Shown here piece by piece: positions 42,763 through 51,966 of a DNA stretch of 64,000 nt (position 1 is the first letter of the stretch; the number at the start of each line of letters is the position of its first letter). A program made the position numbers and the translations under genes. Source of the stretch: Chitinophagaceae bacterium (GTDB lineage: Bacteria; Bacteroidota; Bacteroidia; Chitinophagales; Chitinophagaceae). The notes below the pieces were generated by a model that was given only the letters and a program-made list of their open reading frames with translations, had not been told where the DNA came from and did no database searches. The stretch spans positions 434,001-498,000 of the forward strand of contig JADJVB010000013.1 in assembly GCA_016710745.1 (NCBI GenBank), written 5' to 3'.

Positions 42763-44802
42763 TTATTTAATTCCCTGCAATATCCCTTTACCACTTGTAC
42801 TTACACCACTGTTCACCGTCACTTTTACATCGGCGCCTGCAATGGTTTGTCCTCCTGCATTTGCAGATACACCTGCAATAGCTCCCACATCGGTAATGCC
42901 AGTATTGTCCCATTCAACCAACGCGGCTAAGGATGCCTCAACTTCAGAACCTGCAGGCCCGTCAAAGCCCTTACTGGCACCAACCATGGCTGAACCGGAG
43001 AACCGGCCCGTTTCCACATTGTCTTTCAAATTTATTTTCACACCGCCAAAGTCAAATTCGCCGATCAGGTTACTGCAACTGGATGTGATCTTATACACAC
43101 CAAGATCCATGGTACTTACATAGTCGCAATGCACATCATCAAAATTTTGTAATTGACCGAATTTTTTATTTTTGGGTACCGAATTGCACCAGCTGCTTTT
43201 GGCTTTAAAATATACCCGCTGGTCTTTTATTTGTGTAAGCCAGGCAATTTGTGCCATTATTTTTGTCAGTTCAAATTGTTCGGGCCACATGGTGTATTGG
43301 CAATAATATAAAAGATCGCTGCTTCGGCGGCGAACATAATTGAAGTAGCTCTTGTATGCACTTTGTAATTTGCCATTGGCTGCATTTAAAAATTCAGTAC
43401 GGATGGCATTTTCATCTTTGCATATGGCTTCCAGGGGGTTTGACCTGCCTTCCCCAACCTGGTCCTCATATTTTTTGTCCAGCACATTTTGTTTTTCGTC
43501 CAGGATATTTTCATAATCTCCTGCAGCTTGCAGTGCTTTTGTTACAGGCTCTAATTCCTTGGTAAAAACAAACGACATATTTCCATTTACATCGTTTACC
43601 CCGGGGCCTAATTTTTTTATGGCTTTGGCTGCGTAGCCGGGTATCAGTTGAGCATATTGTCCGTTCTGGCTTGCGCGGATGACTTGCTGATTGCGTAAAC
43701 CGGATTGCGTTATATATTCCTGCTCTGCTTTTTGTTGTTTTATATTTAACTCATTAATTTTTTGCTGGCATTCATTTTTATATTCATTCCACTCTTTTTC
43801 CGACAGTTTCGTTTGTTCAACATCCAAAGGATATTCGGGCCAGTTAAATTTTCCCAGTCCTAATGCATCCTGCGGCATGGGCCTGTCCCAATTGATGTCA
43901 TCGCTTTTCAGATCGTACCCCAGTTTTTTTAGTTTGTTTTCTTTTTCGGTGCTGTATGATTTGCTGATCGCTTTTTTAGCCGCTGCAATGGCAGCAGGGA
44001 TGTTGCCTTTGCTTTCTTCAATTAAACATTTGGCCATATTGGCCTGCGAATGATAGGCATAAATACAGATGGTACTGTCGGCATATTTTTCTGCCCGGGG
44101 TATATCACCTAATCCCAGCCAGGCCTGTGTGATGTTATTGAGTATGCTGCTGTTTTTGGGGTAATGCCTATTAAGGTTATTTAAAATGGGCAGCGCCAGT
44201 TGCTCTGCACCACTCATGGTTAAAAATGCCGCATAATTATTTAAGTTGATGGCATTGGCAGGATCAGCTTCACAGGCTTCACCCATAAGATACAGGGCCA
44301 GCGTGGGTTTTCCATCTATCCACAAGGCTACGGCAGTATTGGCTGCAGATTTGTTTAAACTTTTTGTTTGCTGATAAATTTCTGCTCCTTTTGATTTGGC
44401 TGCAGGCGATAATTTTAACAGCACCGCCTGCAGTGTTTTATTGATGAAAGCACTCATCTCTCCGTTGGCAAGTGTAGTGGCCAGTGCCGCAGTAATTCTT
44501 GCCGCATCTTTTTGGGGAACGATCCTGTTCTCCTCTTCGTATGCTTTTTTAAGTTGGGCATCACTTATGCCCGAAACATTTTTCTGTATGGTTTTCATAT
44601 CGGGCATTTTAACGCCCATGCTGTCCATCATCCTTTTATCTTCCGGACTCATTTCATCCAATGCCTGCTGCATTTCTTTCATCATCTCATTCATTTCCTT
44701 TTGGGTGGGTGGCTTTTCAGCAGCGGGTGGCTTTTTGCCAGACTGGCATATACCGGTGATAAACAGCGGCAGGGAGATCATCAGACAGAGCAGCTTTTTC
44801 AT
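42763..44802 (-). CDS. Exported TPR-repeat protein
   Basis: 679 residues from MKKLLCLMIS, a signal peptide ending in GICQS. Residues about 30-70 are rich in Met, Glu and Lys (MNEMMKEMQQALDEM) and helical. TPR-like repeats follow at about 150-290 (AINLNNYAAFLTMSGAEQLA, then LNNITQAWLGLGDIPRAEKY). A coiled-coil stretch (about 340-385) and a C-terminal region of unknown fold complete it. The frame extends 23 codons upstream, but those precede the signal peptide. It probably acts as a scaffold in the periplasm or outer membrane with its co-transcribed neighbours. Confidence 0.82.
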   Translation of the reverse strand: MKKLLCLMISLPLFITGICQSGKKPPAAEKPPTQKEMNEMMKEMQQALDEMSPEDKRMMDSMGVKMPDMKTIQKNVSGISDAQLKKAYEEENRIVPQKDAARITAALATTLANGEMSAFINKTLQAVLLKLSPAAKSKGAEIYQQTKSLNKSAANTAVALWIDGKPTLALYLMGEACEADPANAINLNNYAAFLTMSGAEQLALPILNNLNRHYPKNSSILNNITQAWLGLGDIPRAEKYADSTICIYAYHSQANMAKCLIEESKGNIPAAIAAAKKAISKSYSTEKENKLKKLGYDLKSDDINWDRPMPQDALGLGKFNWPEYPLDVEQTKLSEKEWNEYKNECQQKINELNIKQQKAEQEYITQSGLRNQQVIRASQNGQYAQLIPGYAAKAIKKLGPGVNDVNGNMSFVFTKELEPVTKALQAAGDYENILDEKQNVLDKKYEDQVGEGRSNPLEAICKDENAIRTEFLNAANGKLQSAYKSYFNYVRRRSSDLLYYCQYTMWPEQFELTKIMAQIAWLTQIKDQRVYFKAKSSWCNSVPKNKKFGQLQNFDDVHCDYVSTMDLGVYKITSSCSNLIGEFDFGGVKINLKDNVETGRFSGSAMVGASKGFDGPAGSEVEASLAALVEWDNTGITDVGAIAGVSANAGGQTIAGADVKVTVNSGVSTSGKGILQGIK

Positions 44803-44827
44803 GGTTTCTGTTAGTTTTAATGATGTG

Positions 44828-45418
44828 TTAGAGCAGGATGGTTTGATACACCCGGTTATTTTCCTTATCAAGTTCGTTCATTTGATTCAAAGGATCAATA
44901 ACCAGCAAAAGCACCGGTTTTTCGGCTTTATCTAATTGCTTATTCCGGAAACTGATGGAAACCTGTTTGGTGGCTCCGGGTTGTAAGGATTCGCCCGGAT
45001 CGTTGGTTTTGTTAACGTCACTATATCCTGTGTAACGAAAAACACCGGTAAGGTTTAAGTTTTTTTCTCCGCGACCGATCCAGTATTCAGTGGTTATATA
45101 ACCGAATAATCTGATATCTTTTGTCAATACGGCCACATTGCCTTCATTTTTTATCGTATAGGTTACAATCAGGTCGTACTTTACCTGGCCGGCATCATTA
45201 ACCGGGTTAGCAATTACCGTAAAAGCCGCAAATTTTAGATCAGGTAATTGCATACCAGGTATTTTGCGGTCTGCAGATTTTTTTTGGGTGGTGGTTGAAG
45301 GGCTGGTTAATATTACCTGCGTTTTTTCTGTAGTTCCTTTTTTGGGCTGGGGTTCAAGCTGTGCGTTTGTTTGCAAACTCAGTAAAAGGATCGTGATCAA
45401 TGGGATTATTTTTTTCAT
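44828..45418 (-). CDS. Exported protein with a CARDB-like domain
   Basis: 196 residues from MKKIIPLITI with a signal peptide ending in TNAQ. The second half (DLKFAAFTVIANPV, DLIVTYTIKNEGNVAV, PGESLQPGATKQVSISF, LDKENNRVYQ) fits a CARDB-type beta-sandwich, a cell-adhesion-related domain. First gene of the five-gene run. The frame is open for 80 codons before this ATG, beginning MTKAKSLILL with a lipobox-like FAC; that segment looks accidental and was left out. Confidence 0.8.
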   Translation of the reverse strand: MKKIIPLITILLLSLQTNAQLEPQPKKGTTEKTQVILTSPSTTTQKKSADRKIPGMQLPDLKFAAFTVIANPVNDAGQVKYDLIVTYTIKNEGNVAVLTKDIRLFGYITTEYWIGRGEKNLNLTGVFRYTGYSDVNKTNDPGESLQPGATKQVSISFRNKQLDKAEKPVLLLVIDPLNQMNELDKENNRVYQTILL

Positions 45419-45850
45419 GATTTTAGTTTTATTTAGCGTGAATGGTCTTAATAATATTCGGATAGGAATACGTGCAGCGGATAGGTAGCACCTGCCGGCA
45501 TTGTTGTACAATAAAGTGGCACAGATGCCGCTATCGAAGGGTAGTATTTTTTTTAGTTTTGATACCGGTTTAGAAACCCGTTCAGTTAGCAGCGTCGTAT
45601 TTTTTGCACAGGCAAATAAAACCGGGGATAATAAAATAAGGGATTTAGCTTTCGTCATATAACGATTTTTACCTTTTATTGATGATGTAAAAGTGAGTCA
45701 TTTGTCAGGTACCTGCCATCCCACAAAAACGGGATATTTGATGGAAAATGAAAAATCATCTAAAAAGGGGAGAAAGACCAACAGGGATTTTTACAAACAT
45801 TGCAGTATTAAATTATTTGAATCAACACATTGATTAACTATCTTTTCAAA
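45419..45850. other. Intergenic region between the exported-protein run and the two-component system
   Basis: About 430 bases between divergent genes; it should contain both promoters. No clear TAnnTTTG box with proper spacing was found for either side. The minus strand is open in phase with the downstream exported protein (to 45658), but the predicted product lacks family features. Confidence 0.5.
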
Positions 45851-47830
45851 ATGAAAAGTTTTCTGCTTTTTATTTACGTCTTTTTTGTCATGCAAAGCAG
45901 TTTTGTTGCTGCGCAAATAACAAAAGAAAGCGATAGCCTTCGGACGTTATTTCTGCAGGAAAAAAATGATTCAATCAGGACTGAGAAACAATTTCAATAT
46001 GTTGGAAGCCTTTTAAGGAATGATAAAAACTTTACAGCAGCCAAAAATGAATTGCTTTCAATACGTAATTCAAAAGTTCAGCTTAAATTTTCTACAACAG
46101 AACCCTGGCTATATTTTTACGATGCGTTGATATTATATTACCATACGCAGTATTTACCGAGCATAATCTTACTAGAAAAAGCAAAATTAAATATCGGGAG
46201 AGCTGATGAATCAACGGGAATCCTTAATTGCGCCGCCAAGGTATACAATCTTACAGGCCTTAATTATAGTAACATAAATGATTGGGAAAATGCGCAAATA
46301 AATTATCAAAATGCCATTAATTCATATGAAAAAATAAATGACTCTGCGGGCGTTTCCCTAATTTATATGAATATGGCTTATATTTTTATAGATTACCAGG
46401 ATTGGCTGAATGCGGCTGTAAGTTTGCAAAAGAGTTTGAAATTTATGGGTGCCGGTGGCAACAAAAACCGCCGGGGGATAACGTATTCAACTTTAGCCGA
46501 AGTTTATTGTGAAACGGGTAGAGAAATTGAGGCGGCCATTTATCTTCGCAGAAGTGATTCACTTTTAAAATTATACAAAACGGTTGACTCTTATTTGTTA
46601 AACTACCTCGCAAAAGGCGAGTTTTACTATCTCAAACGTAGATTCGATGACGCCCTTAAATATAGCATACCGGCAATAAATTATGCGAGGCAATGGAATG
46701 ATTCTTCATTTGTGGTATCTGCATTTGAGTTAACTGCCAGAATTTACAGGGGTAAAAAGGATTACAGGCAGGCGTTTGACTATTTATCCGCCGGTATGGC
46801 AATCGCCGACAAATTTAATTACCTGGCATTACGCAAAATAAATTTGCTTGAGCTTAAGAATATTTTTACAGAAACAAAACAATACCAAAAGGCATTAGCT
46901 GCTTCGGAAAAACTCATCGGTATATCCGACAGTTTGAATAAACTGATGAATAATAACAGGCGAATAATCAGCGACGCCAGTTACGAGTCCGATAAAAAAG
47001 AAAAAAAGATCTCAACACTTAAGCAGGAAAATGAATTACAAACACTGCGAATAAAACAGAATGATTATTTCAATTATTTCCTCCTGGGTTCAATTATCGG
47101 TATTCTGATTCTTTTATTTCTTTCCTATCGTTATTACAGGCAAAAACAAAAATTTCAACAGCAAAGAATTACAGAACTGGAAACCCAGCAACAGTTAACC
47201 GCCACGGAAGCGGTGCTAAAAGGCGAAGAACAGGAACGCACCCGCCTCGCACAGGATCTGCACGATGGACTCGGGGGCATGTTATCGGGCATTAAATTTT
47301 CATTAAATACCATGAAAGGAAATCTTGTGATGTCGCCTGATAATCAACAGGCTTTTGAACGCAGCATGGACATGCTGGACAGTTCGATCCAGGAAATGCG
47401 CCGGGTGGCTCATAATATGATGCCCGAAGCCCTGGTGAAATTTGGTTTGGATACAGCACTGAAAGATTTTTGCAACGATATAAATCAGTCGGGCGCATTG
47501 CAGGTTTCTTATCAATCATTTGGTTTTGATGAAGTGAAAATGGATCAAACAACAGCCATAACCATTTACCGTATTGTGCAGGAGCTTATACACAATACCA
47601 TGAAACATGCCAAAGCCGCCACCGCGATTGTGCAGGTAAGCAAAGAGTATAACCGGTTAAGCATAACGGTGGAAGATGATGGTAAGGGTTTTGATGTAGG
47701 CTTGTTGAAAAAATCCGCTGGAATGGGCTGGCATAATATTAAAAGCAGGATTGAATTTTTAAAAGGCCGTTTGGATATTCAAGCGGAAGAAGAAAAAGGA
47801 ACTTCAGTGCATATTGAGCTGGATCTTTAA
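45851..47830 (+). CDS. TPR-containing sensor histidine kinase (HisKA_3 / NarX-like)
   Basis: 659 residues from the ATG that opens the signal peptide MKSFLLFIYVFFVMQS. A periplasmic TPR region fills about 60-370 (NLTGLNYSNINDWENAQINY and similar). One membrane helix at about 410-430 (YFLLGSIIGILILLFLSY) is followed by a coiled coil. The HisKA_3 phosphoacceptor histidine is in LAQDLHDGLGGMLSGI, and the ATPase has N-box ELIHNTMKHA and G-box EDDGKGF. It phosphorylates the response regulator ten bases downstream. It is divergent from the exported-protein run, which it may regulate (inference). Confidence 0.93.
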   Translation: MKSFLLFIYVFFVMQSSFVAAQITKESDSLRTLFLQEKNDSIRTEKQFQYVGSLLRNDKNFTAAKNELLSIRNSKVQLKFSTTEPWLYFYDALILYYHTQYLPSIILLEKAKLNIGRADESTGILNCAAKVYNLTGLNYSNINDWENAQINYQNAINSYEKINDSAGVSLIYMNMAYIFIDYQDWLNAAVSLQKSLKFMGAGGNKNRRGITYSTLAEVYCETGREIEAAIYLRRSDSLLKLYKTVDSYLLNYLAKGEFYYLKRRFDDALKYSIPAINYARQWNDSSFVVSAFELTARIYRGKKDYRQAFDYLSAGMAIADKFNYLALRKINLLELKNIFTETKQYQKALAASEKLIGISDSLNKLMNNNRRIISDASYESDKKEKKISTLKQENELQTLRIKQNDYFNYFLLGSIIGILILLFLSYRYYRQKQKFQQQRITELETQQQLTATEAVLKGEEQERTRLAQDLHDGLGGMLSGIKFSLNTMKGNLVMSPDNQQAFERSMDMLDSSIQEMRRVAHNMMPEALVKFGLDTALKDFCNDINQSGALQVSYQSFGFDEVKMDQTTAITIYRIVQELIHNTMKHAKAATAIVQVSKEYNRLSITVEDDGKGFDVGLLKKSAGMGWHNIKSRIEFLKGRLDIQAEEEKGTSVHIELDL

Positions 47831-47839
47831 ATAAAACAC

Positions 47840-48457
47840 ATGGCTATTAGATTATTTATAGTTGATGATCACTATATGGTTATTGAAGGCATTCATTCGT
47901 TATTACTAAACGAAAAGGAAATTGAATGGATGGGTCATGCCGGCAACGCGGATTCTTGCCTGGCCTATCTGAGCAGTCAATTGCCGGATGTTATATTGAT
48001 GGATATCAGCATGCCCGGGATGAGTGGCATAGAGCTGTGTAAAACAGTGAAGGAAAAATATCCATCAGTTTATATAATCGGTCTCAGTACATTTAACCAG
48101 CAGAGTTTTATTCAAAAGATGATGGATAATGGTGCATCCGGCTATGTTTTAAAAAACGCTACGCCTGAAGAACTTATAGAAGCCATCAAAACGGTAGCTC
48201 TGGGAAAATTATACCTGAGCGATGAAGTAGCCTCCGTATTGCGAAAAAATAGTGACCTGGGAATACCGGTGATCACCCGAAGGGAAAAGGAAGTACTGAC
48301 ACTGATTGCCGATGGGATGACGAATAGTGAAATTGCCGGCCGGCTTTTTATAAGTGTGTCAACGGTTGACACCCACCGGAAGAACCTGCTGGCAAAATTT
48401 GAATCAAAAAATATAGCCTCGCTTATTAAAACAGCGGTTCAATTGAACATGATCTGA
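47840..48457 (+). CDS. NarL/FixJ-family response regulator
   Basis: 205 residues. The receiver domain has the acidic pair DD at 9-10, phosphoacceptor Asp55 in VILMDISMPG and the conserved lysine in GYVLKNAT. The C-terminal LuxR-type helix-turn-helix is seen in ITRREKEVLTLIADGMTNSE and VSTVDTHRKNLL. It is the partner of the kinase just upstream. Its last 19 bases overlap the 3' end of the convergent NamZ-like gene. Confidence 0.95.
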   Translation: MAIRLFIVDDHYMVIEGIHSLLLNEKEIEWMGHAGNADSCLAYLSSQLPDVILMDISMPGMSGIELCKTVKEKYPSVYIIGLSTFNQQSFIQKMMDNGASGYVLKNATPEELIEAIKTVALGKLYLSDEVASVLRKNSDLGIPVITRREKEVLTLIADGMTNSEIAGRLFISVSTVDTHRKNLLAKFESKNIASLIKTAVQLNMI

Positions 48458-49707
48458 CTGCCGGACTTTTTAAAATCTTCATACAGCAGGTATTTTTTCC
48501 GGATCTCCATAAAACGGTTGATACCCGGTTCCCAGCTTTTTCTTATTTCAGCTTCGCTTTTACCATCTTTAATCTGCTGCATCAGTTCATCATTGCCTGC
48601 CAGTTTATTAAAGAAATTAGTTTTCAGGAAAAATGTATCCTTGCCCGGAAAAAGCCGGTAAGCCTCCAGCAGGTATTTCAGTTGAAGTTTACCATCAAGC
48701 ATTTTTAAAATTTCTTCATTGCTGCCACGTAAATTCCATCCGTAACATTTCTGCCCGAAGCATTTGCTGTTCTTCGCTCCGGCATTGGGCATGGGTTTAA
48801 AACAATATAGATTTTTCGGAAGCGTTGGATGCCCAAAGATCTGGAAAGGTTTGTCGGTGCCCCTGCCTTCACTTATTACTGTTCCTTCAAAAAAACAGAT
48901 AGAGGGATACAAATAAATGCCCTGCATTGTTTTTAAATTAGGTGAAGGCATTACCGGCAGCTCGTATTTTGTTGTGTGGTCGTAATTTTTACATTTAATA
49001 TACATCACATGAAACGGTGTATCTACTGTTGGATCTGTAGTGATATTGTACGCGTTGATGGCATTAGCTTTTGATGATAACCAGTTTTCTCCGGCCATCA
49101 TCATGGCATATTCGGCCATCGTCATGCCATATACTACCGGGATGGGTTGCATGCCTACAAAACTTTCAAATTTTCGGTCCAACACCGGACCATCTACATA
49201 AAAGCCATTGGGATTTGGCCGGTCGAGTATCAACAGTGGTTTATGGTTTTCCAGCGCAGCTTCTAAAAAATATTGTAACGAGGAGATGTATGTATAAAAT
49301 CTAACGCCCACATCCTGGATATCAAAAACCAACACATCAACTCCTTTGAAATCTTCGGCTGTTGGTTTTTTGTGATCGCCATAGAGGCTGATGATGGGAA
49401 TTCCTGTTATTATATCCTTTGCATCCTTTACCTGTTCGCCGGCATCCGCATCTCCGCGGAATCCATGTTCGGGTCCGAAAATTTTAACCACATTGATGCC
49501 GCTACTCAATAGGGTATCCACTAAATGGATATTTTTTACCATACTGGTTTGGTTGGCAAAAACGGCTACAGCTTTACCTTTCAGCATGGGGAGATAGACA
49601 GCCATACGTTCGGCACCCGTGATTGCCGAAGCGTTATTGGCAGGCTGAGCATGTAGCAAATAACAATGTAGCAAAACAACAATTAAACAATTTATTAACT
49701 TCTTCAT
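48439..49707 (-). CDS. NamZ-like exo-beta-N-acetylmuramidase (DUF1343)
   Basis: 422 residues from MKKLINCLIV, a signal peptide ending in LLHAQ. The DUF1343 signature is clear: VFANQTSMVKN, GPEHGFRGDADAGE, VLVFDIQDVGVRFYTYISSL, LILDRPNPNG, VVYGMTMAEYA and GRGTDKPFQIFG. The B. subtilis family member NamZ removes MurNAc from the non-reducing end of peptidoglycan fragments, so a periplasmic role in cell-wall recycling is likely. The 3' end overlaps the response regulator by 19 bases. Confidence 0.9.
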   Translation of the reverse strand: MKKLINCLIVVLLHCYLLHAQPANNASAITGAERMAVYLPMLKGKAVAVFANQTSMVKNIHLVDTLLSSGINVVKIFGPEHGFRGDADAGEQVKDAKDIITGIPIISLYGDHKKPTAEDFKGVDVLVFDIQDVGVRFYTYISSLQYFLEAALENHKPLLILDRPNPNGFYVDGPVLDRKFESFVGMQPIPVVYGMTMAEYAMMMAGENWLSSKANAINAYNITTDPTVDTPFHVMYIKCKNYDHTTKYELPVMPSPNLKTMQGIYLYPSICFFEGTVISEGRGTDKPFQIFGHPTLPKNLYCFKPMPNAGAKNSKCFGQKCYGWNLRGSNEEILKMLDGKLQLKYLLEAYRLFPGKDTFFLKTNFFNKLAGNDELMQQIKDGKSEAEIRKSWEPGINRFMEIRKKYLLYEDFKKSGSQIMFN

Positions 49708-49886
49708 GCTGCTAATTTCCCAAAAACATTTCATTTGGCGCCAATAATATGGTAATTTGCACCCGTTTTAACGAAACCTGCCTTTTTTCTTCACTTTTAT
49801 AGCAGATTAAAACCGGTAGCAACAATACAATTTAAATTATGGCCGATGAACAATTCGTCGGCGGCTAATCAAATAAAAATAAAAAC

Positions 49887-50318
49887 ATGAAACAGGTAAA
49901 GGAAGGTGATGTGGTGAAAGTCCACTACACGGGTAAATTAGTAAATGGCGAACAATTTGATTCTTCCGCAGGAAGAGAACCATTGGAGTTTACGGTTGGT
50001 GCCGGACAAATGATCAAGGGTTTTGATGCCGCTATGCCGGGCATGAATATAGGGGAAAAGAAAACCATCAATATTGCGCCCGAAGATGCGTACGGCCCCA
50101 GGAGCGAAGAGGCCATCATTGAATTTCCAAAGGAAAATGTGCCGGCTGATATGAAATTAGAGCCGGGTATGCCATTAACTTTAAGCAACCAGGCCGGTCA
50201 ACCCGTTCCGGTAATTGTAGTGGAAGTGAAAGAAGAAGTAATTATACTGGATGCCAATCATTTTTTGGCCGGACAAGAGCTGATTTTTGATATTGAACTG
50301 GTGGAGATAGCGGAGTAG
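49887..50318 (+). CDS. FKBP-type peptidyl-prolyl isomerase, SlyD-like
   Basis: 143 residues, no signal peptide, cytoplasmic. FKBP core GDVVKVHYTGKLVNGEQFDSS and MIKGFDAAMPGMNIGEKK, then the insert-in-flap chaperone domain typical of SlyD (FPKENVPADMKLEPGMPLTL to VIILDANHFLAGQEL). It lacks the histidine-rich metal-binding tail of E. coli SlyD. The last 17 codons and the terminator are duplicated directly downstream. Confidence 0.93.
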   Translation: MKQVKEGDVVKVHYTGKLVNGEQFDSSAGREPLEFTVGAGQMIKGFDAAMPGMNIGEKKTINIAPEDAYGPRSEEAIIEFPKENVPADMKLEPGMPLTLSNQAGQPVPVIVVEVKEEVIILDANHFLAGQELIFDIELVEIAE

Positions 50319-50351
50319 TGGATAATGGATAATTTTTTAATGGATATTTGG

Positions 50352-50384
50352 GCAGTCTGCGGAAGCAGGCTGCTTTTTGTTTTG
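50352..50384 (+). terminator. Terminator of the FKBP gene (first copy)
   Basis: GCAGTCTGC and GCAGGCTGC form a 9-bp stem with one G-U pair and a GGAA tetraloop, followed by TTTTTGTTTTG. Confidence 0.8.
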
Positions 50385-50564
50385 AAATTATTCACCCAGG
50401 CCTTCGACAGATACTTGCATCTGTCTTCCAGTTCCCTCTCCTTTGGAGAGGGGTTGGTGTGAGGCCGTTTATTTTTTTTAGCCGGAAAAGAGCTGATTTT
50501 TGATATTTAACTGGTGGAGATAGCGGAGTAGTGGATAATGGATAATTTTTTAATGGATAATTGG

Positions 50565-50597
50565 GCAGTCTGCGGAAGCAGGCTGCTTTTTGTTTTG
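50565..50597 (+). terminator. Duplicated terminator (second copy)
   Basis: An identical hairpin and T tract in the second unit of the 213-bp duplication. It lies about 105 bases upstream of pepT. Confidence 0.8.
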
Positions 50598-50701
50598 AAA
50601 TTATTCACCCAGGCCTTCGACAGATACTTGCATCTGTCTTCCAGTTCCCTCTCCTTTGGAGAGGGGTTGGGGTGAGGCCGTTTATTTCTTATTTTTACCG
50701 T

Positions 50702-51952
50702 ATGATACAAATAAGCCCCGACAGCATCGCCGACCGTTTTATGCGCTATGTTCGTATAGATACACAAAGCGATCCAACCAGCACCGCCCATCCTACAACC
50801 GAAAAACAAAAAGACCTGAGCCGGTTATTGCTGAAGGAATTATATGGCATGGGCATCACCGATGCATCTGCGGATGAGTTTGGTTACGTGTACGCAACGA
50901 TACCATCAAACAGTGATAAAAAAAATATACCGGTAATTTGTTTTTGTGCGCATGTGGATACGGCGCCCGACTGCAGTGGCACTGATGTTAAACCCATCCT
51001 GCATCGTTATTACGATGGAAACGATATTATTTTACCCGATGACCCAACACAGGTTTTACGGGTGAGCGATTCCCCCTATCTGAAAAATCATATTAACAAC
51101 GGGATCATCACAGCAAGCGGCACAACCTTGCTAGGTGCTGATGATAAAAGCGGCGCGGCGGCAATTATGGAAGCTGCCTTATTTTTCGTGCAAAACCCGG
51201 CAATAAAACATGGTGAAATAAAAATATTGTTTACGCCTGATGAAGAAGTTGGGCAGGGAACAGCCAAAGTAGATATGCAGAAACTGGGTGCACAATATGG
51301 ATACACATTAGATGGCGGAGAAGCCGGTAGTTTGGAAGATGAGACATTCAGCGCAGACGCGGCTGTGATACATATCCATGGTGTGATCGTTCATCCCGGC
51401 TATGCAAAGGATAAACTGGTGAATGCTTTAAAAGTTGCAGGAGCCGTGCTGGAAGCATTACCCAAAAATGAATGGAGCCCCGAAACCACAGAAAAAAGAG
51501 AAGGCTTTGTACATCCAACAACGGTTAACGGAATTGCAGAAAAAGCAACCATTCAGTTTATTGTGCGTGATTTTACCCTGGCGGGTTTACAGCAACACCA
51601 CGACCGACTTAAAAAAATAGCAGAAGAAACGGTTGCCCAATTCCCCGGAGCCACTATGGAATATGTGGCACAGGAACAATATCGTAACATGAAGGAAGTT
51701 TTAGATACCTGTCCGCAGGTAGCTGCCTACGCCGAAGAAGCCATCCAGCGAGCTGGCTTATCCGTTAAAAAAGAAAGCATTCGCGGCGGAACTGATGGTA
51801 GCCGTTTCAGTTATATTGGCATGCCCTGCCCCAATATTTTTACCGGTATGCAAAACATACATAGCAAACTGGAATGGGTCGGTATAAAAGATATGGCTAA
51901 AGCCGCCGAAACCATTGTGCATGTGGCCATGATCTGGGAAGAAAGGGTTTAG
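50702..51952 (+). CDS. pepT: Peptidase T (aminotripeptidase)
   Basis: A two-zinc M20 peptidase that removes the N-terminal residue of tripeptides. 416 residues. Seen are the metal-ligand motifs FCAHVDTAPDCSG, LLGADDKSGAAAI and FTPDEEVGQG, the dimerisation-domain IHIHGVIVHPGYAKDKLVNA and the late RGGTDGSRFSYIGMPCPNIFTG. The frame is open for 47 codons further upstream, but those are encoded by the duplicated terminator and repeats. The start MIQISPDSIADRFMRYV matches the family. Confidence 0.96.
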   Translation: MIQISPDSIADRFMRYVRIDTQSDPTSTAHPTTEKQKDLSRLLLKELYGMGITDASADEFGYVYATIPSNSDKKNIPVICFCAHVDTAPDCSGTDVKPILHRYYDGNDIILPDDPTQVLRVSDSPYLKNHINNGIITASGTTLLGADDKSGAAAIMEAALFFVQNPAIKHGEIKILFTPDEEVGQGTAKVDMQKLGAQYGYTLDGGEAGSLEDETFSADAAVIHIHGVIVHPGYAKDKLVNALKVAGAVLEALPKNEWSPETTEKREGFVHPTTVNGIAEKATIQFIVRDFTLAGLQQHHDRLKKIAEETVAQFPGATMEYVAQEQYRNMKEVLDTCPQVAAYAEEAIQRAGLSVKKESIRGGTDGSRFSYIGMPCPNIFTGMQNIHSKLEWVGIKDMAKAAETIVHVAMIWEERV

Positions 51953-51966
51953 TATGGCCGGGGATA

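Larger units (their letters stand above)
50261..50686. repeat. Tandem 213-bp duplication at the 3' end of the FKBP gene
   Basis: Two copies, 50261-50473 and 50474-50686, differ at only a few bases. Each carries the last codons of the FKBP gene, a GGATAATGGATAATT simple repeat, a hairpin terminator and a CTCTCCTTTGGAGAGGGG repeat. In the second copy the coding remnant has a stop (GATATTTAA), so it is a dead fragment. Confidence 0.93.

Noticed and set aside
45419..45658. N-terminal extension MTKAKSLILLSPVLFACAKN as a separate lipoprotein or true start of the CARDB-like gene
   Set aside because: The following codons show no family features, a proper signal peptide begins at 45418, and the segment lies in a region that should hold promoters.
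50561..50701. Longer pepT start giving 47 more residues
   Set aside because: The extra codons are made of the duplicated terminator and interspersed repeats; the family starts at MIQISPDSIADRF.
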